Below, piece after piece: positions 28,381-38,839 of a DNA stretch of 64,000 nucleotides. Each line of letters opens with the position of its first letter. Positions within the stretch are counted from its first letter, which is position 1. Below the pieces are notes generated by a model that saw only the letters and a program-made list of their open reading frames with translations, was not told the origin of the DNA and made no database searches. The position numbers were made by a program, and so were the translations under genes. The stretch is from Pseudomonas azotoformans (GTDB lineage: Bacteria; Pseudomonadota; Gammaproteobacteria; Pseudomonadales; Pseudomonadaceae): NCBI RefSeq assembly GCF_001579805.1, contig NZ_CP014546.1:1550001-1614000 (forward strand), read 5' to 3'.

Positions 28381-28408
28381 GGTCGGGCTCCAACGGGATG
28401 GGCGGGCA

Positions 28409-29173
28409 ATGAAAACAAGTATAGCCAGCGCCATAAAATGCTTTCGGCCGGGAATCGCACCGACATTGGTGGTGTTGGTGCTGCTGCCGTTGATGGTGGG
28501 TCTGGGGTTCTGGCAGTTGTCTCGCGGCCATGAAAAACAGCTGCTCGTGGACAGCTACGCCGAGCGGCGCACGGCTGACCCGATCAGCAGCATGCACCTC
28601 AACGACACGGCTGACCCGGCTTTCCGCCGCGTTCGTCTGCGCGGCCAATTCGACGCCGAACACAGCGTATTCCTCGATAACCGCATGCGCGACGGCAAGG
28701 CCGGCGTAGAGCTGCTGCAACCCTTCCACGACCAGGCCAGTGGATTGTGGCTGTTGCTCAATCGCGGTTGGCTGCCCTGGCCGGATCGGCGCACGCCACC
28801 CGCCTTCACCACGCCGGATCAGCCGTTGAATCTCGACGCCTGGGTGTACGTCGCCCCCGGCGAAACCTTCCAGTTGCATCCGGATCCCGCGACCGCGCAA
28901 TGGCCACGCTTGCTGACGGCTTTGCACCCAGCAGCGCTTTGGGCTGAGTTGGGTCGCAACGGTTTCGCCTATGAGTTGCGGGCCGAAGCCGGCCCCGGCA
29001 CCTACGAAACCACCTGGCCGATCGTCGCGATGGGCCCGGAAAAACATATGGCGTATGCCGTGCAATGGTTCGCCATGTCGCTGGCGTTGCTGGCGCTTTA
29101 TCTCTACCTCGGATGGCATAACAAAAAGGAGAAGCCCCATGGGAGCGGCCACGAATCCACTCAACATGTCTGA
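28409..29173 (+). CDS. SURF1-family oxidase biogenesis protein
   Basis: A 254-residue protein with transmembrane helices near both ends (about residues 18-36 and 212-230) and the SURF1 signatures LGFWQLSRGHEKQ, VRLRGQFD and LLNRGWLPW, plus the C-terminal HMAYAVQWFAM. It assists heme A insertion or oxidase assembly. The next gene starts inside its 3' end with a 35-nt overlap. Confidence 0.93.
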   Translation: MKTSIASAIKCFRPGIAPTLVVLVLLPLMVGLGFWQLSRGHEKQLLVDSYAERRTADPISSMHLNDTADPAFRRVRLRGQFDAEHSVFLDNRMRDGKAGVELLQPFHDQASGLWLLLNRGWLPWPDRRTPPAFTTPDQPLNLDAWVYVAPGETFQLHPDPATAQWPRLLTALHPAALWAELGRNGFAYELRAEAGPGTYETTWPIVAMGPEKHMAYAVQWFAMSLALLALYLYLGWHNKKEKPHGSGHESTQHV

Positions 29174-29723
29174 AACCCCGGACCGGCGCAAAGGCCGTTG
29201 GCAGTTGATCCTGATCCTGATGATGGTGATCGGGCCCATGGCGCTGGCCACCTTTATGTACAAGCTGCAGTTCTGGGTGCCGGAAAGCCGCAGCTACCAC
29301 GGCGAGATGATCGGCAACGGCCAGACCCGCGCCGACATTGGCGTACAGGCCGATGAGCAGCGCTGGCAACTGCTGGTGACCGCACCCACTGCCTGTGCAG
29401 CGGATTGCCAGCAATTGGTGTACCTCGCACGCCAACTGCAAATCAGCCTGGGTCGTGATGCCTCCCGCGCCAGCCATGCCTTGGCCAGCGCGCAGCCGGT
29501 GAGCGCGGAGTACGAGGCCAAGCTGAAAATTGAATACCCGCAGCTGCAACGCTACCCGCTGGACTTGTCGACCTTCAGCAAAGACGCCGCCGCGCCGGGT
29601 GATGCGCAACTGTGGATCGTCGATCCCCACGGCAACCTGGTGTTGCGCTACGACGCCAAGGTCAAGGGCAAGGATTTGCTCAACGACCTGCGCCACCTGC
29701 TGAAACTGTCGAACATCGGATAA
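29139..29723 (+). CDS. Single-pass membrane protein in the oxidase cluster (PA0111-like)
   Basis: A 194-residue protein with a short cytoplasmic N-terminus, one transmembrane helix (about residues 22-42) and a periplasmic domain with a CAADC motif (residues about 87-91) in TAPTACAADCQQLVYLARQL, then LWIVDPHGNLVLRY. The overall pattern resembles a thioredoxin/SCO-like fold with CxxxC, hence a possible copper or thiol role in oxidase assembly; this is inference. AAGGAG precedes ATG 29139. Confidence 0.82.
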   Translation: MGAATNPLNMSETPDRRKGRWQLILILMMVIGPMALATFMYKLQFWVPESRSYHGEMIGNGQTRADIGVQADEQRWQLLVTAPTACAADCQQLVYLARQLQISLGRDASRASHALASAQPVSAEYEAKLKIEYPQLQRYPLDLSTFSKDAAAPGDAQLWIVDPHGNLVLRYDAKVKGKDLLNDLRHLLKLSNIG

Positions 29724-29733
29724 GGGCATCGTC

Positions 29734-30813
29734 ATGGCCAAACCTGGATTTCGCCTCGCGCTGTTTGCCACCTTGCTGGCGCTGATCGTCGTGCTGCTCG
29801 GCGCCTATACGCGGCTGACCCACGCCGGCCTGGGTTGCCCGGATTGGCCGGGCTGCTACGGCTTCATCAGCGTGCCCAAGACCGAAGCCCAGTTGGCTCA
29901 TGCCGAGCTGCATTTCCCCGATACGCCGGTGGAGGCCGACAAGGGCTGGGCCGAGATGACCCATCGTTATTTCGCCGGCACCCTGGGCTTGTTGATCGTG
30001 TTGCTGGCCGCGCGTTCGTGGAGCCATCGGCGCGATCCGGGCCAGCCGGTCAAGCTGCCGCTGTTCCTGCTGGCGGTGGTCTTCGCCCAGGCGGCGTTTG
30101 GCATGTGGACGGTGACATTGAAGTTATGGCCGCAGGTGGTGACGGGGCATCTATTGGGCGGCTTTGCGACCTTGAGCCTGCTGTTTCTGCTGACCTTGCG
30201 CTTGTCCGGCGTATTGCCCGCGTTGATCGTGCCCAAGCGCCTGCAATATTGGGCGACGGCGGGCCTGGTGCTGGTGATCGGCCAGATCGCGCTGGGGGGC
30301 TGGGTCAGTTCCAACTACGCGGCGGTGGCCTGTATCGATCTGCCGACATGCCATGGCGAATGGTGGCCGGCGGCAGATTTCGCCAATGGCTTTCATCTGA
30401 CCCAGCACATCGGGCCCAATTACTTGGGCGGGCAACTGGACAGCGAGGCGCGCACGGCCATCCACCTGACCCACCGCATTGGCGCCGTCATCGTCAGCCT
30501 GGTGCTGCTGGGCCTGGCCTGGCAACTGCGTGCAGTGGGCATGACGCGCTTGGCCGGCTTGCTGCTGATCGCCCTAGCGGCGCAAATCTGTCTGGGCCTG
30601 AGCAATGTGTATTTCCACTTGCCGCTGCCGGTGGCGGTCGGGCACAACGCTGGCGGCGCGGCCTTGTTGCTGACGCTGGTGCTCGTCAACTATCACGCCC
30701 GTACCAGTCTGGTCCGGGTACGCAACCAGTTGCCGTTCGGCTGGCGTTTTATCCCACGCAAACACGTATCGGGCCTCATCACCCTTAAAGGAGAGATGCC
30801 ATGGCGACCTTGA
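29734..30813 (+). CDS. ctaA: Heme A synthase (COX15/CtaA)
   Basis: A 359-residue, eight-helix membrane enzyme that oxidises heme O to heme A. Conserved features: [18 protein letters not shown] at the first loop, [11 protein letters not shown] (heme His), [11 protein letters not shown] and [11 protein letters not shown] in the second half. It overlaps the ctaB start by 13 nt, so the two heme-modifying enzymes are co-translated. Confidence 0.95.
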   Translation: MAKPGFRLALFATLLALIVVLLGAYTRLTHAGLGCPDWPGCYGFISVPKTEAQLAHAELHFPDTPVEADKGWAEMTHRYFAGTLGLLIVLLAARSWSHRRDPGQPVKLPLFLLAVVFAQAAFGMWTVTLKLWPQVVTGHLLGGFATLSLLFLLTLRLSGVLPALIVPKRLQYWATAGLVLVIGQIALGGWVSSNYAAVACIDLPTCHGEWWPAADFANGFHLTQHIGPNYLGGQLDSEARTAIHLTHRIGAVIVSLVLLGLAWQLRAVGMTRLAGLLLIALAAQICLGLSNVYFHLPLPVAVGHNAGGAALLLTLVLVNYHARTSLVRVRNQLPFGWRFIPRKHVSGLITLKGEMPWRP

Positions 30814-31700
30814 TCGGCGCGCGTCACAGCCAGGCGATCTGGCGTGACTACCTGGAGCTGACCAAGCCGAAAGTGGTGGTGTTGATGCTCATCACCTCCT
30901 TGGTAGGGATGTTCCTGGCAACCCGTGCGGGCGTGCCATGGACGGTGCTGGTGTTCGGCAACCTGGGGATAGCCCTGTGTGCGGGCGGCGCGGCGGCGGT
31001 GAATCACGTGGTGGACCGACGGATCGATGCCGTAATGGCTCGCACCCACAAGCGGCCGTTGGCAGAGGGGCGTGTATCGCCGCTGGCGGCGCTGGCCTTT
31101 GCATTGTTTCTGGCTGTTGCGGGATTGGCGCTGCTGTTGGCGTTCACCAACCCGCTGGCGGCCTGGCTGACCTTGGCTTCGCTGCTCGGCTACGCCGTGA
31201 TCTATACCGGTTTTCTCAAGCGGGCGACGCCGCAGAATATCGTCATTGGCGGCCTGGCCGGCGCGGCGCCGCCGCTGTTGGGATGGGTGGCCGTCACCGG
31301 GCATGTCAGCGCAGAGCCCTTGTTGCTGGTGCTGATCATCTTCGCCTGGACCCCGCCGCACTTCTGGGCCCTGGCCATTCACCGCAAGGAGGAATACGCC
31401 AAGGCCGACATTCCGATGCTGCCGGTGACTCACGGCGAGCATTACACCAAGGTGCATATCCTGCTCTACACCTTCGCCCTGCTGGCGGTGAGCCTGATGC
31501 CCTATGTGATCCACATGAGCGGCCTGCTCTACCTGGTGTGTGCACTGGTATTGGGCGGGCGCTTTCTGCAATGGGCCTGGGTGTTGTACCGTGGCGGTCG
31601 GCCGCACGCGGCGATCAACACCTTCAAGTACTCTATCTGGTACTTGCTGCTGCTGTTTATCGCGCTGCTCCTCGACCACTACCTACTGTTGAACCTATGA
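30801..31700 (+). CDS. ctaB: Protoheme IX farnesyltransferase (heme O synthase)
   Basis: A 299-residue polytopic UbiA-family prenyltransferase converting heme B to heme O. The prenyl-diphosphate/Mg site is visible in [20 protein letters not shown], and [29 protein letters not shown] are typical of the heme O branch. ATG 30801 follows AAAGGAG. It overlaps the SCO gene by 4 nt (ATGA). The name cyoE is also used. Confidence 0.96.
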   Translation: MATLIGARHSQAIWRDYLELTKPKVVVLMLITSLVGMFLATRAGVPWTVLVFGNLGIALCAGGAAAVNHVVDRRIDAVMARTHKRPLAEGRVSPLAALAFALFLAVAGLALLLAFTNPLAAWLTLASLLGYAVIYTGFLKRATPQNIVIGGLAGAAPPLLGWVAVTGHVSAEPLLLVLIIFAWTPPHFWALAIHRKEEYAKADIPMLPVTHGEHYTKVHILLYTFALLAVSLMPYVIHMSGLLYLVCALVLGGRFLQWAWVLYRGGRPHAAINTFKYSIWYLLLLFIALLLDHYLLLNL

Positions 31701-32332
31701 CTCGAACTCAAAAAACTGTCTTCATCCTGGTGGCCCTGGTGGCATTGATCATGGGCCTGACCGTCAACAAAGTGCTCTCGGGCAAAGGCCAGGGCGATCC
31801 CACCGCCTTGATCGACGCCGGTATCATCCTGTTGCCGCAAAGCCGTCAGTTGCCGCCGGTGACCATGACCAATCAGGAAGGCCAGCCGGTGGTGGTCAAC
31901 GAATTGAAAGGCAAGTGGAGCCTGTTGTTCTTCGGCTACACCTTCTGCCCGGACATCTGCCCGACCACCCTCGCCCAGCTGCGCCAGATCAAGAGCGAAT
32001 TGCCCAAGGAGGTTGTGGATAAGTTGCAGGTGATCTTGGTCAGCGTCGATCCGCATCGCGACACGCCGACACAGCTCAAGCAGTACCTGGGTTACTTCGA
32101 TCCGCAGTTTGTCGGGTTGACCGGTGCCAATGTCGAGGAGGTGCAGAAGGTGTCGAATGCGGTGAGCATTCCGTTCATTCCGGCCGATACCAGCAAACCC
32201 AACTACACCGTTGACCACAGTGGCAACCTGGCGCTGATCGGGCCGGATGGGACTCAGAGAGGGTTCATCCGTGCGCCGTTGAACAACCAGAAGCTGGTGG
32301 CGCAGTTGCCTGCATTGTTACAGCGCCCATAA
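31697..32332 (+). CDS. SCO1/SenC copper chaperone
   Basis: A 211-residue membrane-anchored thioredoxin-fold protein. Copper ligands: CPDIC (in [17 protein letters not shown]) and the later His in [16 protein letters not shown]. It delivers copper to the CuA centre of subunit II. Last gene of the oxidase/heme A cluster; a strong terminator follows 2 nt after the stop. Confidence 0.96.
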   Translation: MTRTQKTVFILVALVALIMGLTVNKVLSGKGQGDPTALIDAGIILLPQSRQLPPVTMTNQEGQPVVVNELKGKWSLLFFGYTFCPDICPTTLAQLRQIKSELPKEVVDKLQVILVSVDPHRDTPTQLKQYLGYFDPQFVGLTGANVEEVQKVSNAVSIPFIPADTSKPNYTVDHSGNLALIGPDGTQRGFIRAPLNNQKLVAQLPALLQRP

Positions 32333-32333
32333 A

Positions 32334-32370
32334 CAAAACCCCCATTCGACCGGGTCGGATGGGGGTTTTG
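32334..32370. terminator. Bidirectional terminator between SCO and metQ genes
   Basis: 12-bp arms (32334-32345 and 32359-32370), CAAAACCCCCAT/ATGGGGGTTTTG, giving T-rich 3' ends on both strands; serves the convergent oxidase and methionine-import operons. Confidence 0.9.
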
Positions 32371-32386
32371 TTGTTTCAGCGGTGGA

Positions 32387-33157
32387 TCAGAACGCCGGCT
32401 TGATCGCGCCTTTGTACTTCTCTTCGATGAACTTCTTCACTTCAGGCGTGTGCAGGGCTGCAACCAGCTTCTTCACGGCGTCCGAGTCTTTGTTGTCTTC
32501 GCGGGTCACCAGGATGTTCACGTAAGGCGAGTCGCTGCCTTCGATGACCAGCGCATCCTTGGACGGGTCCAGCTTGGCTTCCAGCGCGTAGTTGGTGTTG
32601 ATCAGCGCCAGGTCGACCTGGGTCAGCACGCGCGGCAGGGTGGCGGCTTCCAGTTCGCGGAATTTCAGGCTTTTAGGGTTGGCGGTGATGTCCTTGATGG
32701 TCGACAGGATGTTGGTCGGGTCCTTCAGGGTGATCAGGCCGTTCTTGGCCAGCAGCAACAGGGCGCGGCCGCCGTTGGTGGCATCGTTCGGGATGACCAC
32801 GTTGGCGCCGCTTGGCAGCTCGTCCAGCTTCTTGTACTTGCTGGAGTAGGCGCCCAGAGGTTCCAGGTGCACAGCGCCAACGCTCACCAGGTGAGTGCCC
32901 TTGGCCTTGTTGAACTCATCCAGGTACGGCTGGTGCTGGAAGAAGTTGGCGTCCAAGCGCTTTTCAGCGACTTGTACGTTCGGCTGCACGTAGTCGGTGA
33001 AGACTTTGACCTGCAGGTCTACGCCTTCTTTGGCGAGGGCAGGTTTCACGAATTCCAGGATTTCCGCATGAGGCACCGGCGAAGCAGCGACCGTGATGGT
33101 CTCGGCGTGGGCGGAAAACGCGGCAACGGCGGCGAAAGCAACCAGTAGTTTTTTCAT
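32387..33157 (-). CDS. metQ: Methionine ABC transporter, substrate-binding protein
   Basis: A 256-residue NlpA-family periplasmic protein with a Sec signal ending SAHA. The family motifs VAASPVPHAEILEFVKP, DANFFQHQPYLDEF and IPNDATNGGRALLLL are clear. Unlike E. coli MetQ there is no lipobox cysteine, so the mature protein is soluble. ATG 33157 with AAGGAG upstream. Third gene of metN-metI-metQ. Confidence 0.94.
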   Translation of the reverse strand: MKKLLVAFAAVAAFSAHAETITVAASPVPHAEILEFVKPALAKEGVDLQVKVFTDYVQPNVQVAEKRLDANFFQHQPYLDEFNKAKGTHLVSVGAVHLEPLGAYSSKYKKLDELPSGANVVIPNDATNGGRALLLLAKNGLITLKDPTNILSTIKDITANPKSLKFRELEAATLPRVLTQVDLALINTNYALEAKLDPSKDALVIEGSDSPYVNILVTREDNKDSDAVKKLVAALHTPEVKKFIEEKYKGAIKPAF

Positions 33158-33208
33158 CCAACAAGCTCCTTGTTCGGGCATGTACCGGCGCGCGGCCGGC
33201 AATGGCCG

Positions 33209-33883
33209 TTATTTTCGAGAAAAGTGCACCACCAGCTTGTCGCCGACGGTTTGCAGAATTTGCACCAGGATCAGCAGCATCACCACGGTGACCACCATCA
33301 CATCGGTCTGGAAACGCTGGTAACCGAAACGGATCGCCAGGTCACCCAGGCCACCGGCACCGACCACACCGGCCATCGCCGTGTAGGACACCAGTGTAAT
33401 CGCCGTCACCGTAATCGCCGCGAAAATGCCAGGACGGGCTTCGGGCAGCAAGGCGTTGGTAATGATCTGGCGTGTGCTGGCGCCCATGGATTGGGTGGCC
33501 TCGATGATGCCGCGGTCCACTTCACGCAGGGCGGTTTCCACCAGGCGCGCGAAGAACGGCGTTGCCCCCACGACCAGCGGCGGAATTGCACCCGCTACGC
33601 CCAGCGAAGTGCCGGTGATCAGGACGGTGAACGGGATCATCACGATCAACAGGATGATGAACGGCAGCGAACGCAGGATGTTCACGATCAGCGACAGCAG
33701 CGCGTACAGGCCTTTCTGTTCGAACAGTTGGCGCGGGCTGGTCAGGAACAACAGCACGCCCAGCGGCAGGCCGAGCACCACGGTGAAGAACAGCGAGCCG
33801 AACAGCATGGTCATGGTGTCGCCGGTGGCGAGCCAGATTTCCGACCAGTCAATATTGGCGAAGAAACTCAACAGGACGTCCAT
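33209..33883 (-). CDS. metI: Methionine ABC transporter, permease
   Basis: A 224-residue five-helix permease of the MetI family; the EAA-type loop is seen in VDRGIIEATQSMGASTRQIITNALLPEARPGI-like text (core EATQSMGAS). Its start overlaps the metN stop by one base. Forms the importer with MetN and MetQ. Confidence 0.95.
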   Translation of the reverse strand: MDVLLSFFANIDWSEIWLATGDTMTMLFGSLFFTVVLGLPLGVLLFLTSPRQLFEQKGLYALLSLIVNILRSLPFIILLIVMIPFTVLITGTSLGVAGAIPPLVVGATPFFARLVETALREVDRGIIEATQSMGASTRQIITNALLPEARPGIFAAITVTAITLVSYTAMAGVVGAGGLGDLAIRFGYQRFQTDVMVVTVVMLLILVQILQTVGDKLVVHFSRK

Positions 33884-34890
33884 TAGCGCAGGATCTCCAT
33901 GTGGACGTCAGCGGCGGTGAAGCGCGCAAACGCGGCTTCCATGTCGCCACCGGTGACGGCGAGGGTCAATTGCCCGTAAGGGATGTCTTTAATGCGGTCG
34001 ATACGACCGGCGAGGATGCTGTAGTCCACACCCGTTTCGCGGGCGACGGTGCCCAGCAATGGCGCGTAGGTCGCTTCGCCCTGGAATGTCAGGCGCACGA
34101 TGCGGCCTGGCACATGGGCAAAGTCGTCGCGTTGCTCGTTTTCGTCGACCTGCTCGGACTCTTGCACGAAGCGCTTGGTGGTCGGGTGCTTGGGATGCAG
34201 GAACACATCGGCCACCGAGCCTTGCTCGACGATCACGCCCGCGTCCATTACGGCCACCTGGTCGCAGACGCGGCGGATCACGTCCATTTCATGGGTGATC
34301 AACACGATGGTCAGCTTCAACTCGCGGTTGATCTCGGCCAGCAGTTGCAGCACCGAGGCGGTGGTCTGCGGGTCAAGGGCGCTGGTGGCTTCGTCGCACA
34401 GCAGGATCTTGGGCTTGGTCGCCAGGGCGCGGGCGATGCCGACGCGTTGCTTCTGACCACCGGACAACTGTGCCGGGTATTTCTTGGCGTGGTCCGACAG
34501 GCCCACGCGCGCCAGCAATTCCGCGACGCGCAAGTCGATGTCCTTGCGCGACAATTCGCCGGCCAGGGTCAGTGGCAATGCCACGTTGTCGGCGACGGTC
34601 TTGGACGCCAGCAGGTTGAAGTGCTGGAAGATCATCCCGACCTGCTGGCGGAAACGGCGTAGGCCGTTGGCGTCCAGGGCGGTGACTTCTTCGCCGTCCA
34701 CCGTGATCTGGCCGCCACTCGGTTCTTCGAGGCGGTTGATCAAGCGCAGCAGTGTACTTTTGCCCGCGCCGGAATGACCGATCAGACCAAACACCTGGCC
34801 GTTCTCGACGGTCAGGCTGGTGGGGTGCAGCGCGGGAATATCCCTACCGGCGACGCGGTAGGTTTTATGGACATTTTGAAACTCGATCAC
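33883..34890 (-). CDS. metN: Methionine ABC transporter, ATPase
   Basis: A 335-residue ABC ATPase: Walker [10 protein letters not shown] (about residues 38-46), signature [15 protein letters not shown], Walker [16 protein letters not shown]-terminal NIL regulatory domain (about residues 260-335, [16 protein letters not shown]) binds methionine in this family and inhibits import when the amino acid is plentiful. First gene of metNIQ; 228 bp separate it from divergent katE. Confidence 0.95.
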   Translation of the reverse strand: MIEFQNVHKTYRVAGRDIPALHPTSLTVENGQVFGLIGHSGAGKSTLLRLINRLEEPSGGQITVDGEEVTALDANGLRRFRQQVGMIFQHFNLLASKTVADNVALPLTLAGELSRKDIDLRVAELLARVGLSDHAKKYPAQLSGGQKQRVGIARALATKPKILLCDEATSALDPQTTASVLQLLAEINRELKLTIVLITHEMDVIRRVCDQVAVMDAGVIVEQGSVADVFLHPKHPTTKRFVQESEQVDENEQRDDFAHVPGRIVRLTFQGEATYAPLLGTVARETGVDYSILAGRIDRIKDIPYGQLTLAVTGGDMEAAFARFTAADVHMEILR

Positions 34891-35118
34891 GTAGCGAACC
34901 TTGTGGGGCGCATGGAAAAGGGATCAGCGGTTAGCCGGGCGCGCATTTTAGCCTGTCCGTATAGCGTTTCTTAGCATTTATTTCGCATTCATCCAGCGAT
35001 TTGGCAATAACGCGATCAAAGGTCATAAAAAAGGAACGGCCCAAAACCCCATCAGTCACTACTTAAGCAATGCGATTCCCGGGTGCCGTGCCTGGGTCTG
35101 AATAAGGAGTTTTGACTG

Positions 35119-37248
35119 ATGAGTACGAAAAAGCCAAAGAGCGAACTCGCCGGAACCGACACCCTGGACCGTAAGAACACCAATGCCAAGCTGGAGGCCT
35201 TGGAAGAATTCCGCTCTGACGCGACTGGCCAGGCCCTGCGTACCAACCAGGGTGTAAAGATTTCCGACAACCAGAACAGCTTGAAGGTCGGCGCGCGCGG
35301 GCCTTCGCTGCTCGAAGATTTCATCATGCGTGAAAAGATCACGCATTTTGACCATGAACGCATCCCGGAGCGCATCGTGCATGCGCGCGGCACCGGTGCC
35401 CATGGTTACTTCCAGACCTATGAGAACCATTCGGCGCTGACCAAGGCCGGTTTCTTGCGTGATCCTGGGCAAAAAACCCCGGTGTTCCTGCGCTTTTCCA
35501 CTGTGCAAGGCCCGCGTGGCTCCGGTGATACGGTACGCGACGTACGCGGTTTTGCCGTGAAGTTTTTCACCGACGAGGGCAACTTCGACCTGGTCGGCAA
35601 CAACATGCCGGTGTTTTTCATTCAGGATGCGATCAAGTTTCCCGACTTTGTCCACGCGGTAAAACCCGAGCCCCACAACGAGATTCCTACCGGCGGTTCG
35701 GCCCACGATACCTTCTGGGACTTCGTGTCGCTGCAGCCGGAATCGGCGCATATGGTGATTTGGGCAATGTCCGACCGGGCGATTCCTAAAAGCCTACGGG
35801 CCATGCAGGGCTTTGGCGTCCATACCTTTCGCTTCATCAACGCTGAAGGGAAGTCCAGTTTCGTTAAATTCCACTGGCGCCCTACCGCCGGCACCTGCTC
35901 GCTGGTGTGGGACGAAGCGCAAAAGCTCGCCGGTAAAGATACCGACTACCATCGCCGCGATCTCTGGGAAGCGATTGAGATGGGCGATTACCCCGAGTGG
36001 GAATTGGGCGTGCAGGTGATTCCCGAGGATAAGGAGCATGCGTTCGACTTCGACATCCTCGATCCGACCAAGCTGATCCCCGAAGAACTGGTGCCGATCA
36101 CCCCGCTGGGCAAGATGGTGCTGAACCGCAACCCGGATAACTTCTTCGCCGAGGTCGAGCAGGTCGCGTTCTGTCCGGGCCATATTGTGCCGGGGATCGA
36201 CTTCTCCAATGACCCGTTGCTGCAGGGCCGCCTGTTTTCTTACACCGATACGCAAATCAGTCGACTGGGTGGGCCGAACTTTCATGAGTTGCCGATCAAC
36301 CGCCCGGTGGCGCCGTTCCATAACGGCCAGCGCGATGCCATGCACCGCACCACCATCGACAAAGGGCGTGCGGCGTACGAACCCAACTCCATCGATGGCG
36401 GCTGGCCCAAGGAAACCCCGCCTGCGGCGCAGGACGGTGGCTTCGAGTCGCACCATGAGCGCATCGACGCCCATAAGGTGCGTGAGCGTAGCGAGTCGTT
36501 CGGCGATCACTTCTCCCAGGCGCGGCTGTTTTTCCACAGCATGAGCAAGCATGAACAGGAACACATTATTGCGGCCTACAGCTTTGAGTTGGGCAAGGTG
36601 GAGCGTGAGTTCATTCGCGCGCGCCAGGTGAATGAGATCCTGGCGAATATCGACCTTGAACTGGCCAAGCGTGTGGCGCAAAACCTGGGCTTGCCGGTGC
36701 CGAAGAAAGGCACGGTGCCGGAGCGCAAGACGTCGCTGTCGCGCTCACCGGCCTTGAGCCAGGCGAACCTGTTGTCGGGCGACATCAAGACGCGCAAGGT
36801 GGCGATTCTCGCGGCTAACGGTGTGGATGGCGCGGCGATCGAGGCATTGAAGAAAGTGCTGAAGGCCGAAGGCGCCCACGCCAAATTGCTCGGGCCGACC
36901 TCGGCACCGGTCACCACGGCGGACGGCAAGAGTTTGCCGGTGGATGCGTCCATGGAGGGCTTGCCGTCCGTGGCGTTCGACGCGGTGTTTGTACCCGGCG
37001 GCGCCAAGTCGGTAAAGGCGTTGAGCGAGGACGGCGTGGCGCTGCACTACCTGCTGGAGGCGTACAAGCATCTGAAGGCGATTGCGGTGGTGGGCGAGGC
37101 CAAGCAGTTGCTGGACCTGTTGAAGCTGGAGGTAGATGCGGGGTTGATCGTCGGTGGGGATGCCAAGGCGTTGAAGGCGTTTGTGGCGGCGATTGCCCAG
37201 CATCGGGTCTGGGATCGGGAGCCTAAGGCTAAGGCGATTCCGGCTTAA
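35119..37248 (+). CDS. katE: Large-subunit catalase HPII with C-terminal DJ-1-like domain
   Basis: A 709-residue clade II heme catalase. Distal His in [14 protein letters not shown], Asn in [17 protein letters not shown], proximal Tyr in [18 protein letters not shown]. After the core (to about residue 545) there is a glutamine-amidotransferase-like domain ([32 protein letters not shown]) typical of HPII. AAGGAG stands about 9 nt before ATG 35119. In E. coli and Pseudomonas this enzyme is stationary-phase (RpoS) controlled; I see only a poor sigma-S -10 here. Confidence 0.96.
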   Translation: MSTKKPKSELAGTDTLDRKNTNAKLEALEEFRSDATGQALRTNQGVKISDNQNSLKVGARGPSLLEDFIMREKITHFDHERIPERIVHARGTGAHGYFQTYENHSALTKAGFLRDPGQKTPVFLRFSTVQGPRGSGDTVRDVRGFAVKFFTDEGNFDLVGNNMPVFFIQDAIKFPDFVHAVKPEPHNEIPTGGSAHDTFWDFVSLQPESAHMVIWAMSDRAIPKSLRAMQGFGVHTFRFINAEGKSSFVKFHWRPTAGTCSLVWDEAQKLAGKDTDYHRRDLWEAIEMGDYPEWELGVQVIPEDKEHAFDFDILDPTKLIPEELVPITPLGKMVLNRNPDNFFAEVEQVAFCPGHIVPGIDFSNDPLLQGRLFSYTDTQISRLGGPNFHELPINRPVAPFHNGQRDAMHRTTIDKGRAAYEPNSIDGGWPKETPPAAQDGGFESHHERIDAHKVRERSESFGDHFSQARLFFHSMSKHEQEHIIAAYSFELGKVEREFIRARQVNEILANIDLELAKRVAQNLGLPVPKKGTVPERKTSLSRSPALSQANLLSGDIKTRKVAILAANGVDGAAIEALKKVLKAEGAHAKLLGPTSAPVTTADGKSLPVDASMEGLPSVAFDAVFVPGGAKSVKALSEDGVALHYLLEAYKHLKAIAVVGEAKQLLDLLKLEVDAGLIVGGDAKALKAFVAAIAQHRVWDREPKAKAIPA

Positions 37249-37258
37249 GCGTTAAAAG

Positions 37259-37285
37259 GATCGCTCCCACTGGGTGGGAGCGATC
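37259..37285. terminator. Hairpin between katE and the convergent lipoprotein gene
   Basis: 11-bp perfect arms (37259-37269, 37275-37285), GATCGCTCCCA/TGGGAGCGATC, then ATCTTTTCTT on the plus strand. Acts probably as katE terminator; the core also resembles REP sequences. Confidence 0.75.
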
Positions 37286-37293
37286 ATCTTTTC

Positions 37294-38013
37294 TTACTCC
37301 GCCTTGCGCGGAATCAGCACCACCTGCGCCGGGATCTTCTTCAAGATCTGCCGGTGAATCTTCAGGTCATACCCCGAATCAATTCGCTTCACCCGTTTGG
37401 TCAGCAATGTGGCCAACCACGGGTAATCCTGGGTGCGCGGCGCCTGGATGGTCACATCGCACTGGTAATTCACCACGTCGGTGGCGATCGCATCCAGCTG
37501 ATGACGCAGTTCTTCAATATCGGTGAGGTTCAGCGCCACCGTGGTACTGGGCGCCGCCGGGTCGATGACCTTGGCGGCGGGCTTGGCTTCGGCGGCTTTC
37601 AGGGCGGCTTCGGCTTTATCCAACTCGGCCTTGCGGGCGTGGGTGATGGCGCTGTTGACGCCGCCGGTCAGTGCGGGCGCCTTGGGCATCAGGGCGCGGG
37701 CGCGGCTCAGGGCGGTGGCAGCGGCGTTGACGTCACCCTTTTGCAACACGATCTGGCTGCGCTGCAGGTAGGCTTCTGCCAATTGGCGCTGATAGTTTTC
37801 TAGCGCCGGGTCGTTGGGCGACTGGGCTTGCAGTGCCGCCAACTGGTCTTCGGCGGTGGCCAACTCGCTGCTGGCCAGGTTTTGTTCCAGCTGCGCGATG
37901 GCCGCAGCGCGTGCGTCCGGGGCCTCGGGGGCGGCGGGCGGTGTGCTTTGACAGGCGCCCAGCAGCAAGGAAAATGCGGCAAGGAGCAGATAACGGGAGG
38001 TGAACGGCTTCAT
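37294..38013 (-). CDS. Lipoprotein with TPR-like helical region (PA5502-like)
   Basis: A 239-residue lipoprotein, lipobox LLLGAC (Cys about residue 21). The mature N-terminal half is Ala/Gln/Leu-rich and helical, with tetratricopeptide-like pairs (LEQNLASSELATAEDQLAALQ, ENYQRQLAEAYLQRSQIVLQ); the C-terminal part has NYQCDVTIQAPRTQDYPWLATLL. Conserved upstream of the zinc locus in pseudomonads from memory. Function unknown; envelope localisation likely. Confidence 0.82.
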   Translation of the reverse strand: MKPFTSRYLLLAAFSLLLGACQSTPPAAPEAPDARAAAIAQLEQNLASSELATAEDQLAALQAQSPNDPALENYQRQLAEAYLQRSQIVLQKGDVNAAATALSRARALMPKAPALTGGVNSAITHARKAELDKAEAALKAAEAKPAAKVIDPAAPSTTVALNLTDIEELRHQLDAIATDVVNYQCDVTIQAPRTQDYPWLATLLTKRVKRIDSGYDLKIHRQILKKIPAQVVLIPRKAE

Positions 38014-38050
38014 TCCTGCGACTCTCTATTTGCGCAAAAAGCGAGCAAGT

Positions 38051-38839
38051 CTACACCCCTCGACGGGGCAGGACAAAACTCAGCAGAAACAGGGCGGCGG
38101 CCGTGACCACAATCGATGGCCCCGCCGGCGTGTCCTTGAACCAGGACAGCGCCAGGCCCCCGCACACCGCAAGCATCCCCAGCAGGCTGGCGCCGATCGC
38201 CATCTGCTCCGGCGAACGGGCATGGCGCTGGGCGGCGGCTGCGGGAATGATCAGCAGCGACGTGATCAACAATACGCCGACAATCTTCATCGCGACAGCA
38301 ATCACCACGGCGATCAACAACATCAGGGCCATGCGCAGGCTCGGCACGGGCAAACCTTCCACCGTGGCCAGCTCTTCATGCACGGTGATTGCCAGCAACG
38401 GGCGCCACAAGGCCACCAGCAAGACCAGCACGGCTGCGCTGCCGCCGAGAATCCAGGCCAGGTCGGTGGTGCTGATTGCCAGCAGGTCGCCAAAGAGGTA
38501 GGCCATCAGGTCGATGCGCACTTCATGCATGAAGCTCAGCACCACCAGGCCCAGGGACAGCGTGCTGGGCGCCAGGATGCCCAGCAAGGTGTCGGAGGCC
38601 AGTGGCTGGCGTTGTTGCAGGGTCACCAGCAGCACCGCCAGTAACAGACAGCCCACGGTCACGGCGATAGTCGGGCTGACATCCAGCAAGAAGCCCATGG
38701 CCACGCCCAAGAGCGCGGCATGCGACAACGTATCGCCAAAATAGGCCATGCGCCGCCAGACCACGAACGAACCCAGTGGGCCCGCCACCAACGCCAAAGC
38801 CAAGCCTGCCAGCAGGGCGTAGAGCAGAAAATCAGCCAT
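38051..38839 (-). CDS. znuB: Zinc ABC transporter, permease
   Basis: A 262-residue ABC-3 family permease with seven to eight hydrophobic helices. Signatures: [25 protein letters not shown], the DTLLGIL segment and [17 protein letters not shown]. Its ATG lies 8 nt inside the end of znuC, so translation is coupled; the znuC frameshift may thus reduce its expression. Part of zur-znuC-znuB. Confidence 0.94.
   Translation of the reverse strand: MADFLLYALLAGLALALVAGPLGSFVVWRRMAYFGDTLSHAALLGVAMGFLLDVSPTIAVTVGCLLLAVLLVTLQQRQPLASDTLLGILAPSTLSLGLVVLSFMHEVRIDLMAYLFGDLLAISTTDLAWILGGSAAVLVLLVALWRPLLAITVHEELATVEGLPVPSLRMALMLLIAVVIAVAMKIVGVLLITSLLIIPAAAAQRHARSPEQMAIGASLLGMLAVCGGLALSWFKDTPAGPSIVVTAAALFLLSFVLPRRGV

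Noticed and set aside
35060..35075. RpoS -10 for katE (CACTACTTAA)
   Set aside because: Flanks match the consensus but the core CTA is not in place; too weak to list.
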